From: Halomonas sp. CH40
Lineage (GTDB): Bacteria; Pseudomonadota; Gammaproteobacteria; Pseudomonadales; Halomonadaceae
Direction: 5' to 3'
Length of the DNA: 64,000 nt
Assembly: GCA_041875495.1 (NCBI GenBank)
Contig: CP112982.1
Span: forward strand, 3,596,001-3,660,000
Positions 56,728 through 64,000 of this stretch are shown in pieces (within the stretch, counting starts at the first letter, position 1; each line of letters opens with the position of its first letter). The notes beneath the pieces were generated by a model. The model made no database searches. It saw only the letters and a list, made by a program, of their open reading frames with translations, and was not told the DNA's origin. Position numbers and translations under genes: made by a program.

Positions 56728-56755
56728 CAGGGCCGAGTCAATTAACCCGGCCCTG
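56728..56755 (-). other. mRNA hairpin between binding protein and permease genes
   Basis: An 8-bp stem CAGGGCCG/CGGCCCTG (56728-56735 and 56748-56755) lies in the 153-nt spacer, without a T tract. Such hairpins often protect the upstream binding-protein message and raise its ratio over the membrane genes. Confidence 0.55.
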
Positions 56756-56831
56756 ATCAGCATTTTCCGACGTAATCCTGTGATCAGGACAGTCGGTAAG
56801 CCGCAGGCTTTATACCGCCCGCAGACATTGC

Positions 56832-57617
56832 TTATTCACTGTCAGGAGATTCGCCAAACCACTTGGTGTAAATCTCATCGTAGGTGCCATCTTCACGCAT
56901 GGCCGCCAGTGCTTCATTGGCAGGTTCTACCCATTCGCTGCCTTTGTTAAAGACAATGCCGTATTGCTGGCCTTCATAAAGTGGGCCAACGACCTTGGTA
57001 CGCCCTTCACCCCGGGTTTCTGAGAAGTATGCAACGTTAGGTGCATCGTAGAAGGCGGCATCCACGTTGCGTCCCAGCAGTGCCATATACATATCCGAGG
57101 TGCCCGGATAGGGGGTGATTTCAGCCGTATCGCCAAACTTATCCTGCAGGAAGTCGTAGCTGGTGGAGCCAATCTTGGTACCAATCGTCATGCCTTCGAG
57201 GTCATCGATGGTGGCCACATCTTCGTTATTGGCGCGTACGATAATGCGCAGACCGGAATCGTAGTAGGGATCAGAAAAGTTGACGATTTCAGCACGTTCT
57301 TCAGTGATGGTGACACCGGCAATGGCAATTTCCTGGCTGCCCGTTTGAACAGCAGGGATGATGCCAGAGAACTCCATAGTCGTCAGATTGACTTCAAACC
57401 CGGCACGTTCGGCGATTTCATGAATCATATCCATATCAAAACCGATCATTTCACCGGTTTCGGTATCCATCATTTCAAAGGGAACGAAACTTGGGTCAGT
57501 GGCCACGTTAACAACCGGCATATCCTGCGCTATTGCCAACGTTGAACCCCCAAGCCCGAGGGCAATGGCGCTAGCCATCAGGGTTTTGGATAGATTGACG
57601 GTTATCGTATTATTCAT
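56832..57617 (-). CDS. Polar amino-acid ABC transporter periplasmic binding protein
   Basis: 261 residues with a signal peptide (about 1-30, ending STLAIAQ). The bacterial extracellular solute-binding family 3 pattern is clear: [32 protein letters not shown], the signature-like [20 protein letters not shown] and the terminal YTKWFG. It binds the amino acid and delivers it to the permease. First gene of the three-gene operon, with GGGGA ahead of ATG 57617. The acidic C-terminus (GESPDSE) fits a halophile. Confidence 0.94.
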   Translation of the reverse strand: MNNTITVNLSKTLMASAIALGLGGSTLAIAQDMPVVNVATDPSFVPFEMMDTETGEMIGFDMDMIHEIAERAGFEVNLTTMEFSGIIPAVQTGSQEIAIAGVTITEERAEIVNFSDPYYDSGLRIIVRANNEDVATIDDLEGMTIGTKIGSTSYDFLQDKFGDTAEITPYPGTSDMYMALLGRNVDAAFYDAPNVAYFSETRGEGRTKVVGPLYEGQQYGIVFNKGSEWVEPANEALAAMREDGTYDEIYTKWFGESPDSE

Positions 57618-57839
57618 GTGTTTTCCCCGTTCTAGGCATCTGAACCCACTGTTCTGATTCAGTGAGCGTAAATGCCTGAAAAATTAATACAGTAGACTGT
57701 TGCTGACCTATTAACATTGGCGAGAAACCGCCATGGCGTCAAGTCACATGGAAGGAAACACATAAACGCTGGTTAGACGCACACGCTAAGCCAGCCAATT
57801 TATCTGGCTGGAAAAGATGCCGATAGTGTTCAATTGGCG

Positions 57840-58193
57840 TTAAACCATAAAGGATGCACCGCAGCCACAAGTAGTAGTGGCATTCGGGTTCTGAATACGG
57901 AAACGGGCACCTGCCAGGCCTTCTTCAAAATCCACCGTTGAACCTACCAGATACTGATAGGAGAGTGGATCGACCACCAGGGTCGCATCACCGAATTCGA
58001 TGACGGTGTCGTCTTCTGCAATATCTTCCGCAAAATCAAACCCGTACTGGAATCCTGAACAGCCGCCGCCGGTCACATAAACGCGCAGCTTGAGGTCAGG
58101 TTTGCCTTCTTCTGACATCAGCGCTTTGATGCGTGTGCGGGCACTACCGGATAGAAGTAAAGGGGTTGGGACAAAGGATTCTGCACTGCTCAT
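57840..58193 (-). CDS. erpA: Iron-sulfur cluster insertion protein ErpA
   Basis: 117 residues, A-type carrier. The three cluster cysteines are Cys45 ([12 protein letters not shown]), Cys109 and Cys111 ([11 protein letters not shown]). It passes Fe-S clusters to apoenzymes such as IspG. ATG 58193 with GGGAGG upstream gives the family length. It is separated from argC by ~100 nt that hold a hairpin and a 10-bp palindrome. Confidence 0.96.
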   Translation of the reverse strand: MSSAESFVPTPLLLSGSARTRIKALMSEEGKPDLKLRVYVTGGGCSGFQYGFDFAEDIAEDDTVIEFGDATLVVDPLSYQYLVGSTVDFEEGLAGARFRIQNPNATTTCGCGASFMV

Positions 58194-58209
58194 GGATACC
58201 TCCCGTGAG

Positions 58210-58219
58210 CGAACGTTCG
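58210..58219. repeat. 10-bp palindrome in the erpA leader
   Basis: CGAACGTTCG, 17 nt upstream of the erpA start. It may be a small operator or chance; no known site is assigned. Confidence 0.3.
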
Positions 58220-58243
58220 AGAGTTGAACCTGATTATGAGTAA

Positions 58244-58275
58244 TTCCCAGTAAAAGGGTCAACTTTTACCGGGAA
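58244..58275 (-). terminator. Possible weak terminator behind argC
   Basis: TTCCC-A-GTAAAA pairs with TTTTAC-C-GGGAA (58244-58255 and 58264-58275) with one mismatch, 19 nt beyond the argC stop. No long T tract follows on the minus strand, so termination may be partial. Confidence 0.4.
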
Positions 58276-58294
58276 AGATTTTGCCGCCCTGTGA

Positions 58295-59323
58295 TCAGGG
58301 CATCAACGCCGGTGCTTCAAGGCCGTGGGTTTCAGGCAGGCCAAACATCAGGTTAAGGTTCTGGATGGCTTGCCCTGAGGCACCTTTGACCAGGTTATCA
58401 ATTACCGATAACACGATGACGGTATTACCCTGACGATGTACCGCCAGACGGCAGGTATTGATGCCTTTGACACTGCGGGTTTCCGGGTGGCTGCCGGCAG
58501 GCATGACATCGACAAAGGGTTCGTTGGCGTAGCGTGCTTCAAAAAGCGCCTGGAGGTCTTGTGGATCAGCGTTCAGCTGGCCGTAGAGAGTTGCGTGGAT
58601 ACCGCGAATCATTGGCGTGAGATGGGGCACAAAGGTCAGCTGGACCGCCTGGCCATGGATATCGCCCAGCCCCTGGCGGATTTCCGGTAGATGGCGGTGG
58701 CCTCCTGCACCATAGGCTTTCATGGACTCACTGGCCTCAGCCAGCAGTGAGGGCACCTTGGCACCTCGGCCTGCCCCGGTTACCCCAGACTTGCAATCGG
58801 CAATCAGCTGCTCAGAGTCAATCAGGCCTGCTTCCAAAAGCGGTAAGTAGCCCAACTGAACAGCGGTGGGGTAGCAGCCGGGCACTGCAATCAGGCGCGC
58901 CTGGCGAATAGCGTCGCGATGCATTTCAGGCAGCCCGTACACTGCTTCCCCGAGCAGTTCCGGGGCGCCGTGGGGCTGGTCATACCATTGGCTCCACTCA
59001 TCCGCATCGCGGAGGCGAAAATCAGCGGAAAGATCAATCACCCGAGTGCCTTTCTCCAGCAGTTCGCCTGCCAAGGCATGGGCCACGCCATGGGGAGTGG
59101 CAAAAAATACCGCATCCATAGCGCCGAGCTGTTCGGCATTGGGTTCGCTAAAGGTCAACTGGTCGTAGTGCCCGCGCAGGTTTGGGTACATATCCGCGAC
59201 GTTCACGCCGGATTCGGAACGTGAGGTAATGGCTTCAACGCTGACGTCAGGATGTTGCGACAACAGCCTTAAAAGCTCAACGCCGGTGTAACCGGTTCCA
59301 CCTACAATGCCCACTTTAATCAC
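58295..59323 (-). CDS. argC: N-acetyl-gamma-glutamyl-phosphate reductase
   Basis: 342 residues; the third step of arginine synthesis, NADPH-dependent. The nucleotide site is [17 protein letters not shown] (about 5-21), and the catalytic Cys150 is in [16 protein letters not shown] 59323 sits 6 nt after AAGGAG and gives the family start MIKVGIVGG; an ATG 12 codons upstream overlaps nothing useful. It precedes erpA on the same strand. Confidence 0.96.
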   Translation of the reverse strand: MIKVGIVGGTGYTGVELLRLLSQHPDVSVEAITSRSESGVNVADMYPNLRGHYDQLTFSEPNAEQLGAMDAVFFATPHGVAHALAGELLEKGTRVIDLSADFRLRDADEWSQWYDQPHGAPELLGEAVYGLPEMHRDAIRQARLIAVPGCYPTAVQLGYLPLLEAGLIDSEQLIADCKSGVTGAGRGAKVPSLLAEASESMKAYGAGGHRHLPEIRQGLGDIHGQAVQLTFVPHLTPMIRGIHATLYGQLNADPQDLQALFEARYANEPFVDVMPAGSHPETRSVKGINTCRLAVHRQGNTVIVLSVIDNLVKGASGQAIQNLNLMFGLPETHGLEAPALMP

Positions 59324-59491
59324 AATCTGCTCCTTACTGTTCTGGATCTTGGTCGTCAAGGATTTGTGTTCTCATCATAAAGACTATGATACACAAGAGC
59401 ATGGATGAGAGAGAGGATAGCCCTGAACATTAGAGAGAGGCTTATCTTCTTTACTTGGTGGATAACCCTATCAACCACAAGGAAAAGACGC

Positions 59492-61291
59492 GTGGCACGT
59501 TTTTCTAGGTCCAGCTTCAGCCTTGAAAATTTCCGTCGGCAGTTGGCCAATGTTGACGCCTTGCCCCAACTTTGTGTGCTGGGCCTGGTGTCGGGTGTGA
59601 TTACCGGTGCCTTAATGGTGGGCTTTCGGTTGCTGTTGGAAACTGGGGCCGCGCTGTATATGCCGGAAAATAATCCGGAAGCTTTTGAAGCATTGTCGCC
59701 CTGGTTACGCGCTCTTCTACCCATGCTGGCGGTGGCACTAGTGGGTGTTTTCCTTTATCGCCAGAAAGTCACGGCCCGTAAGCTTGGGGTTGGTCATGTT
59801 ATTGAGCGCCTGACGTATCATCAGGGGCGTTTTCCCCTACGTAACTGGTTGAACCAATGGTGGGTCGGAGTGGTATCGGTGCTGGGTGGTCTGTCTGCCG
59901 GACGAGAAGGCCCAGCCATTCATCTGGGGGCGGCGGCTTCCAGCGGGTTGGGGCTCAAGCTGCGCCTACCCAATAACAGCCTGCGGGTGCTGGTCGCCTG
60001 TGGCACCGCCGCCGGGATTTCAGCATCGTTCAACACACCCATTGCCGGGGTTATCTTTGCCATGGAAGTGGTAATGATGGAATACACCCTGATGAGTTTC
60101 ATGCCGGTTATTCTGGCATCCACCATGGGTGCTCTGGTGGCACAGCTGGTATATGGCAATGCGCCAGCGTTCAGTATTCCCGAAGTGGCTTTGGGCTCCT
60201 TTTTCAACCTGCCCTGGATAGTGGTGATGGGGTTGATGATTGGCATTCTGGCGGGGCTATTCATTCATATTTCACGCAGCCAGTGGGTCCAGCAGCAACC
60301 ACTGTGGCTGCGTCTGGGGGCGGTAGGTGTACTGACCGGGATATCGGCGTGGTTCTTCCCGGAAGTACAGGGGATCGGCTATGACAGCGTTGCCGCTGCC
60401 CTGAATAACCAGTTGACGGTATCGGTGCTGCTTGCCCTGGTGGCTATTAAGTTAGTCCTTACTTCGCTGACCGTTGCCGGTGGTATACCGATTGGTATCA
60501 TTGGCCCGGTGCTGGTTATCGGTGCGGCCATGGGCACTTTATGCGGTTTGGTCGGCGCCTGGCTATGGCCGGATAAAGCCGCTGATCCGGGTATTTTTGC
60601 CATGTTGGGCATGGCGGCTATGATGGGAGCTGTTCTGCAGGCCCCGCTGGCAGCCTTGATGGCGCTGCTGGAGCTGACCCATACGCCGAATATCATGCTG
60701 CCAGGCATGCTGGCAGTCGTAGTGGCGTGTTTGACATCACGCCACCTGACGGGCTGCGAAGGTTTCTTTATCAGTAGCTTGCGTTATGGTTTACATCCCT
60801 TGCAGCAGCCGTTGATGCAGGCGCTGTCACGAGTGTCGGTACCTGCGGTGATGGAGCGCAGCGTCGTGCGCACTGAACGGATGATCACCGCTGAAGAGGC
60901 CCGCAAGCTGCTGGAAACTAACCCTGTCTGGTTAATAATTGAACGTTCGACCCAGGAAAAACCCGTGCTGGCGCTGAAAGCGGCTGAACTGGCGCGTTGG
61001 TTGATGGAGCGCGACGCCAGTGAAGGTGCTGCTAATGATCCGCAGGAAATAATCGATCTTGTAGAAATTCCGGGACAACGTTTGGAATTGGCACCTATTG
61101 CGTTGCAGGCAACCCTTTCCGAAGCCTTTATAAAGCTTCAGAATAATGCCTTAGGTGCCTTGTATGTTGTCCATGGTTATCGCCCCAGGCAGCGGCGAAT
61201 TTCAGGTATCATCACCCGAGGGGCTATTGAACGGTATTATCATTATACTGATCCGCGATCAACGGACGGCCAAGACGCAAAGAAGCCTTGA
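59492..61291 (+). CDS. ClC-family chloride channel/antiporter
   Basis: 599 residues. The ClC selectivity motifs are seen: GREGPAIHLGA (137-147) with the gating Glu139, and GGIPIGIIGPVLVIGAAMG near 330, which is the GxFxP-type region. About ten to twelve membrane helices end near 430; the last ~150 residues form a cytoplasmic region resembling a degenerate CBS pair. It moves chloride, possibly with protons, which matters for a halophile. GTG 59492 is chosen (AAGGA 8 nt upstream); the open frame to 59405 has no ribosome site and an unlikely N-terminus. Confidence 0.9.
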   Translation: MARFSRSSFSLENFRRQLANVDALPQLCVLGLVSGVITGALMVGFRLLLETGAALYMPENNPEAFEALSPWLRALLPMLAVALVGVFLYRQKVTARKLGVGHVIERLTYHQGRFPLRNWLNQWWVGVVSVLGGLSAGREGPAIHLGAAASSGLGLKLRLPNNSLRVLVACGTAAGISASFNTPIAGVIFAMEVVMMEYTLMSFMPVILASTMGALVAQLVYGNAPAFSIPEVALGSFFNLPWIVVMGLMIGILAGLFIHISRSQWVQQQPLWLRLGAVGVLTGISAWFFPEVQGIGYDSVAAALNNQLTVSVLLALVAIKLVLTSLTVAGGIPIGIIGPVLVIGAAMGTLCGLVGAWLWPDKAADPGIFAMLGMAAMMGAVLQAPLAALMALLELTHTPNIMLPGMLAVVVACLTSRHLTGCEGFFISSLRYGLHPLQQPLMQALSRVSVPAVMERSVVRTERMITAEEARKLLETNPVWLIIERSTQEKPVLALKAAELARWLMERDASEGAANDPQEIIDLVEIPGQRLELAPIALQATLSEAFIKLQNNALGALYVVHGYRPRQRRISGIITRGAIERYYHYTDPRSTDGQDAKKP

Positions 61292-61375
61292 TCATGTTCT
61301 CTTGCTGCGAATAACAGCCGCTAACGCACTGCCATAAACGCTATCCCACTGCTAGACGACTTTTAAGGAGCCACC

Positions 61376-61807
61376 ATGTACTTATGGGCGAAAGCAATTC
61401 ATCTAATAGCGATGGTTACCTGGTTTGCTGCCTTGTTCTATCTGCCACGGCTGTATGTCTATCACGCCATGGCGCGGGATAAAGGTGAAACCACCAGCAT
61501 GGAAACTTTCAAGATCATGGAGCGCAAGCTTTACCGTGGCATTATGACGCCTTCCATGATTGTCGTGCTGATCTTCGGTATCTTGATGCTTTACATCAAC
61601 CCAAGCTGGTTGAGCCAGGGATGGATGCATACCAAGCTGCTCCTGGTGGTGCTCTTGATTGCCTATCACCATGTCTGCCTTATCTACCTGAAACAGTTTG
61701 CGCAGGACCGCTGCAAGAAAAGCCATGTGTTTTTCCGCTGGTTTAATGAAGCCCCAGTGATTGCGCTGATCATCATCATTATTCTTGCTGTGCTCAAGCC
61801 ATACTGA
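61376..61807 (+). CDS. hemJ: Protoporphyrinogen IX oxidase HemJ
   Basis: 143 residues with four membrane helices. The HemJ (UPF0093) pattern includes WAKAIHLIAMVTWFAALFYL with the conserved His about 9, LPRLYVYHA, MERKLYRGIMTPSM and HTKLLLVVLLIAYHH. It oxidises protoporphyrinogen to protoporphyrin IX in haem synthesis. A good AAGGAG precedes ATG 61376. The TGA stop overlaps the thiD ATG by one base, and hemL lies just beyond. Confidence 0.92.
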   Translation: MYLWAKAIHLIAMVTWFAALFYLPRLYVYHAMARDKGETTSMETFKIMERKLYRGIMTPSMIVVLIFGILMLYINPSWLSQGWMHTKLLLVVLLIAYHHVCLIYLKQFAQDRCKKSHVFFRWFNEAPVIALIIIIILAVLKPY

Positions 61808-62619
61808 TGCCACGTTCCCTTCCCCCTGTGGTATTGGTATTGGCAGGCCATGACCCTAGCGGCGGCGCTGGTATTATTGCTGACAGTGAAGCGATTAATG
61901 CCAGCGGCGGCTGGGCGCTGACGGTTCCTACGGCATTGACCGTTCAGGATTGTCACAATGTCCAGCAGGTCATGCCGGTGAGCGCTAGGTCCGTTCTCGA
62001 TATGGTGACGGCCCTGGACACCCTGCCAATAGCGGCCATCAAGCTTGGGCTGATTGCGGATATGCAAGTGTTGGAGGCCGTTGAACAGGTTTTGCGCCGT
62101 TTTCCCAGAATTCCGGTCGTGGCCGATCCTGTCTTGAAAGCGGGCGGTGGAACCGAGTTATCCACAGTCGGTTTGAGTCAGGCCTATGTGGATAAACTGA
62201 TGCCGCTGGTCGATGTGCTGACCCCCAATCGAGAAGAACTGGCTCGCCTGGCACCGGGCGTAACGGCATCTGCCAATGACACTGAGCGTGTAGTGACCCT
62301 GATGGAGCGAGGCTGTGGCGCCGTACTGGTAACCGCAACGGATTCGCCCTTGCCAGAAAGCGACCAGCAAAAGGTGGTGCATACCCTGCATATGCCTGAC
62401 ACAACGCGCCAATGGCAGTGGCCGCGCCTGGCAGGGCAATTCCATGGGTCTGGTTGCACCCTTGCTTCCTCATTGGCCGCGCGCCTAGCTGTAGGTGAGC
62501 GTTTACTTACCGCCTGCGAACAGGCGCAGCACTTTACCTGGCAAAGTTTGTCTCACGGCTATCACCCCGAGCAGGGCCAGGCGCTGCCTGATCGTTTTTT
62601 TAACCCTATGTTTTTCTAA
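61807..62619 (+). CDS. thiD: Hydroxymethylpyrimidine/phosphomethylpyrimidine kinase
   Basis: 270 residues, ribokinase-fold kinase of thiamine synthesis. The substrate loop is LAGHDPSGGAGIIADSEA (about 12-29), VVADPVLKAGGGTELS is near 103-118, and the anion-hole motif GSGCTLASSLAARL near 217-230 holds the catalytic position. It is coupled to hemJ by a TGATG overlap. Its C-terminus FFNPMFF is encoded by a short direct-repeat array that also continues past the stop. Confidence 0.92.
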   Translation: MPRSLPPVVLVLAGHDPSGGAGIIADSEAINASGGWALTVPTALTVQDCHNVQQVMPVSARSVLDMVTALDTLPIAAIKLGLIADMQVLEAVEQVLRRFPRIPVVADPVLKAGGGTELSTVGLSQAYVDKLMPLVDVLTPNREELARLAPGVTASANDTERVVTLMERGCGAVLVTATDSPLPESDQQKVVHTLHMPDTTRQWQWPRLAGQFHGSGCTLASSLAARLAVGERLLTACEQAQHFTWQSLSHGYHPEQGQALPDRFFNPMFF

Positions 62620-62643
62620 CCCTGTTTTTCTAACTCTGTTTTT
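62594..62643 (+). repeat. Degenerate 14-mer direct repeats across the thiD stop
   Basis: About four imperfect copies of GTTTTTCTAACCCT run in tandem, the second and third (62610-62623 and 62624-62637) differing at one base. The thiD stop TAA lies inside the second copy. Confidence 0.75.
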
Positions 62644-62720
62644 GACCCAACTTGACTGGATTAACGTCCTTATCATATTCAGATTTGATCCGACCTCAGA
62701 GATAAAAGGAAGAAGACGCC

Positions 62721-64000
62721 ATGACCACGTCTGCAGAACTGTTTGAACGAGCCAGCCGTCATATTCCCGGCGGTGTTAACTCACCGGTAAGAGCGTTCAA
62801 GGGCATGCACCGCCCGCCGGTCTTCATGGAGCGTGCCCAGGGCGCCTATCTTTTTGATGTCGAAGGTAACCGCTACGTTGACTATATCGGCTCCTGGGGC
62901 CCGATGATTACCGGCCATGCAGACCCGGATGTGCTAGCCGCCGTGCGCTCGCGCCTGGATAGCGGCCTGTCTTTTGGTACCCCCACCGAAGCGGAAACCA
63001 CCATGGCTGACCTGATCTGCGAGATCATTCCCAGCATGGAAATGGTGCGTATGACCAGCTCCGGCACCGAAGCCACCATGTCGGCGATTCGCTTGGCACG
63101 CGGTTACACCGGGCGTGACAAGATCGTCAAGTTTGAAGGCAATTACCACGGCCACTCCGATTCACTGCTGGTCAAGGCCGGTTCCGGAGCACTCACCCAC
63201 GGTGAGCCGAGTTCCCCTGGCGTTCCCGCCGCACTGGCGGAGCATACCGTCACGCTTTCCTACAATGACCCGGATGGCGTGGAAGCCTGTTTTGAAGAAA
63301 TCGGCGACCGCATTGCCTGCATTATCGTCGAACCGGTGTCCGGCAACATGAACTGCATTCCACCTCAGCCAGGTTTCCTTGAAACCCTGCGCCGGGTCTG
63401 CAATGAGCACGGCAGCGTGCTGATTTTCGATGAAGTCATGACCGGTTTCCGTATTGCGCTGGGTGGCGCCCAGGCACGCTACGGCGTCACTCCGGACCTG
63501 ACCTGCTTAGGCAAGATCGTCGGTGGCGGTATGCCGGTAGGGGCCTTTGGCGGCAAGCGGGAAATCATGGAAAACATTTCACCGCTTGGGCCGATTTACC
63601 ACGCAGGCACCCTGTCCGGAAACCCGCTGGCCATGGCCGCCGGGGTGACCCTGCTCAATAAGCTTCAGGTGCCTGGCTTCCATGATGCCTTGACCCAGCG
63701 CGTTGATACGCTCTGCCATGGCCTTAAGGAACGGGCAGACGCGGCGAGCGTACCGATGATCACCCAATCATCCGGTGGCATGTTCGGGATCTTCTTTACC
63801 TCGCAATCCAGGGTGGACAACTTCGCCCAGGCAACCGCCTGCGATCCTGAGGCCTTCAGAAGTTTCTTCACTGCCATGCTCGATCACGGCGTTTATCTGG
63901 CACCTTCCGCCTATGAGGCCGGTTTCATGTCCAGCGCTCACACGGCAGAGGATATCCAGCTGACCCTGGACGCCGCCGAGAAAGCCTTTGCCACTATGTG
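62721..64000 (+). CDS. hemL: Glutamate-1-semialdehyde 2,1-aminomutase (cut only at the last codon)
   Basis: 426 codons are visible, then the bases TG at the window edge; as family members have about 426 residues, only the last base of the stop is probably missing. PLP-dependent enzyme making 5-aminolevulinate. The PLP lysine is Lys265 in [18 protein letters not shown], and the cofactor region [16 protein letters not shown] lies at 234-249. ATG 62721 follows AAAGGAAG. It is part of a haem-related stretch with hemJ. Confidence 0.97.
   Translation, partial: MTTSAELFERASRHIPGGVNSPVRAFKGMHRPPVFMERAQGAYLFDVEGNRYVDYIGSWGPMITGHADPDVLAAVRSRLDSGLSFGTPTEAETTMADLICEIIPSMEMVRMTSSGTEATMSAIRLARGYTGRDKIVKFEGNYHGHSDSLLVKAGSGALTHGEPSSPGVPAALAEHTVTLSYNDPDGVEACFEEIGDRIACIIVEPVSGNMNCIPPQPGFLETLRRVCNEHGSVLIFDEVMTGFRIALGGAQARYGVTPDLTCLGKIVGGGMPVGAFGGKREIMENISPLGPIYHAGTLSGNPLAMAAGVTLLNKLQVPGFHDALTQRVDTLCHGLKERADAASVPMITQSSGGMFGIFFTSQSRVDNFAQATACDPEAFRSFFTAMLDHGVYLAPSAYEAGFMSSAHTAEDIQLTLDAAEKAFATM

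Noticed and set aside
57789..57811. Possible erpA terminator (AGCCAG/CTGGCT)
   Set aside because: Six-bp stem with two alternative pairings and no T tract on the minus strand.

Overview
The window looks like a chromosome segment from a halophilic gammaproteobacterium of the Halomonas type (Halomonadaceae). Supporting signs are an ectoine hydroxylase (ectD), a Pseudomonas-like rph-crc-pyrE neighbourhood, a gidA-gidB-parA-parB-atp block beside a DnaA-box-rich origin, acidic exported proteins, and many GTG/TTG starts in GC-rich genes. No rRNA, tRNA, CRISPR array, insertion sequence or prophage was seen.

Left third (1-19560) is a cell-surface locus. At the left edge is the N-terminus of a large secreted protein carrying two DUF4214 modules, preceded by about 690 bases of AT-rich leader. 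A minus-strand operon (9420 down to 1085) encodes three GT4 glycosyltransferase proteins, a small basic protein, a Wzm/Wzt O-polysaccharide ABC exporter and a cytoplasmic DUF4214-like protein. A signal-peptide-less extracellular 5'-nucleotidase with C-terminal DUF4214 modules follows, then manC (GDP-mannose supply). Another minus-strand operon encodes a complete type I secretion system plus a WcaJ-type initiating sugar-phosphate transferase. The layout recalls the Caulobacter rsa S-layer locus, where T1SS genes and S-LPS genes lie together.

Middle (19789-41569): a Crp/Fnr regulator divergent from ectD, then yicC, rph, crc, pyrE, trmL, rep and a tandem cytochrome c5. An accessory-looking transcription unit (30529-36727) with a divergent GlxA/AraC-type regulator holds a DUF1302 outer-membrane protein, an MFS transporter, a DUF2817 M14-like metallopeptidase and a signal-less CapA-like protein. 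Envelope and housekeeping genes glmU, apbE, uppP and a CDF efflux pump come next.

Right third (41566-64000): mgtE, the full F1Fo ATP synthase operon (atpIBEFHAGDC) with a near-consensus sigma70 promoter, an internal terminator-like hairpin after atpE and a clear terminator after atpC. Then parB, parA, rsmG and mnmG, all transcribed away from a 585-base gap with nine DnaA-box-like 9-mers, which I call oriC. Beyond it are a polar amino-acid ABC transporter, erpA, argC, a ClC channel, hemJ, thiD and hemL, which reaches the right edge with probably only its stop codon cut.

Most promising points: the combined T1SS/O-antigen/DUF4214 surface locus, the oriC, the internal atp hairpin, and the uncharacterised DUF1302-MFS-M14-CapA unit with candidate direct-repeat operators.
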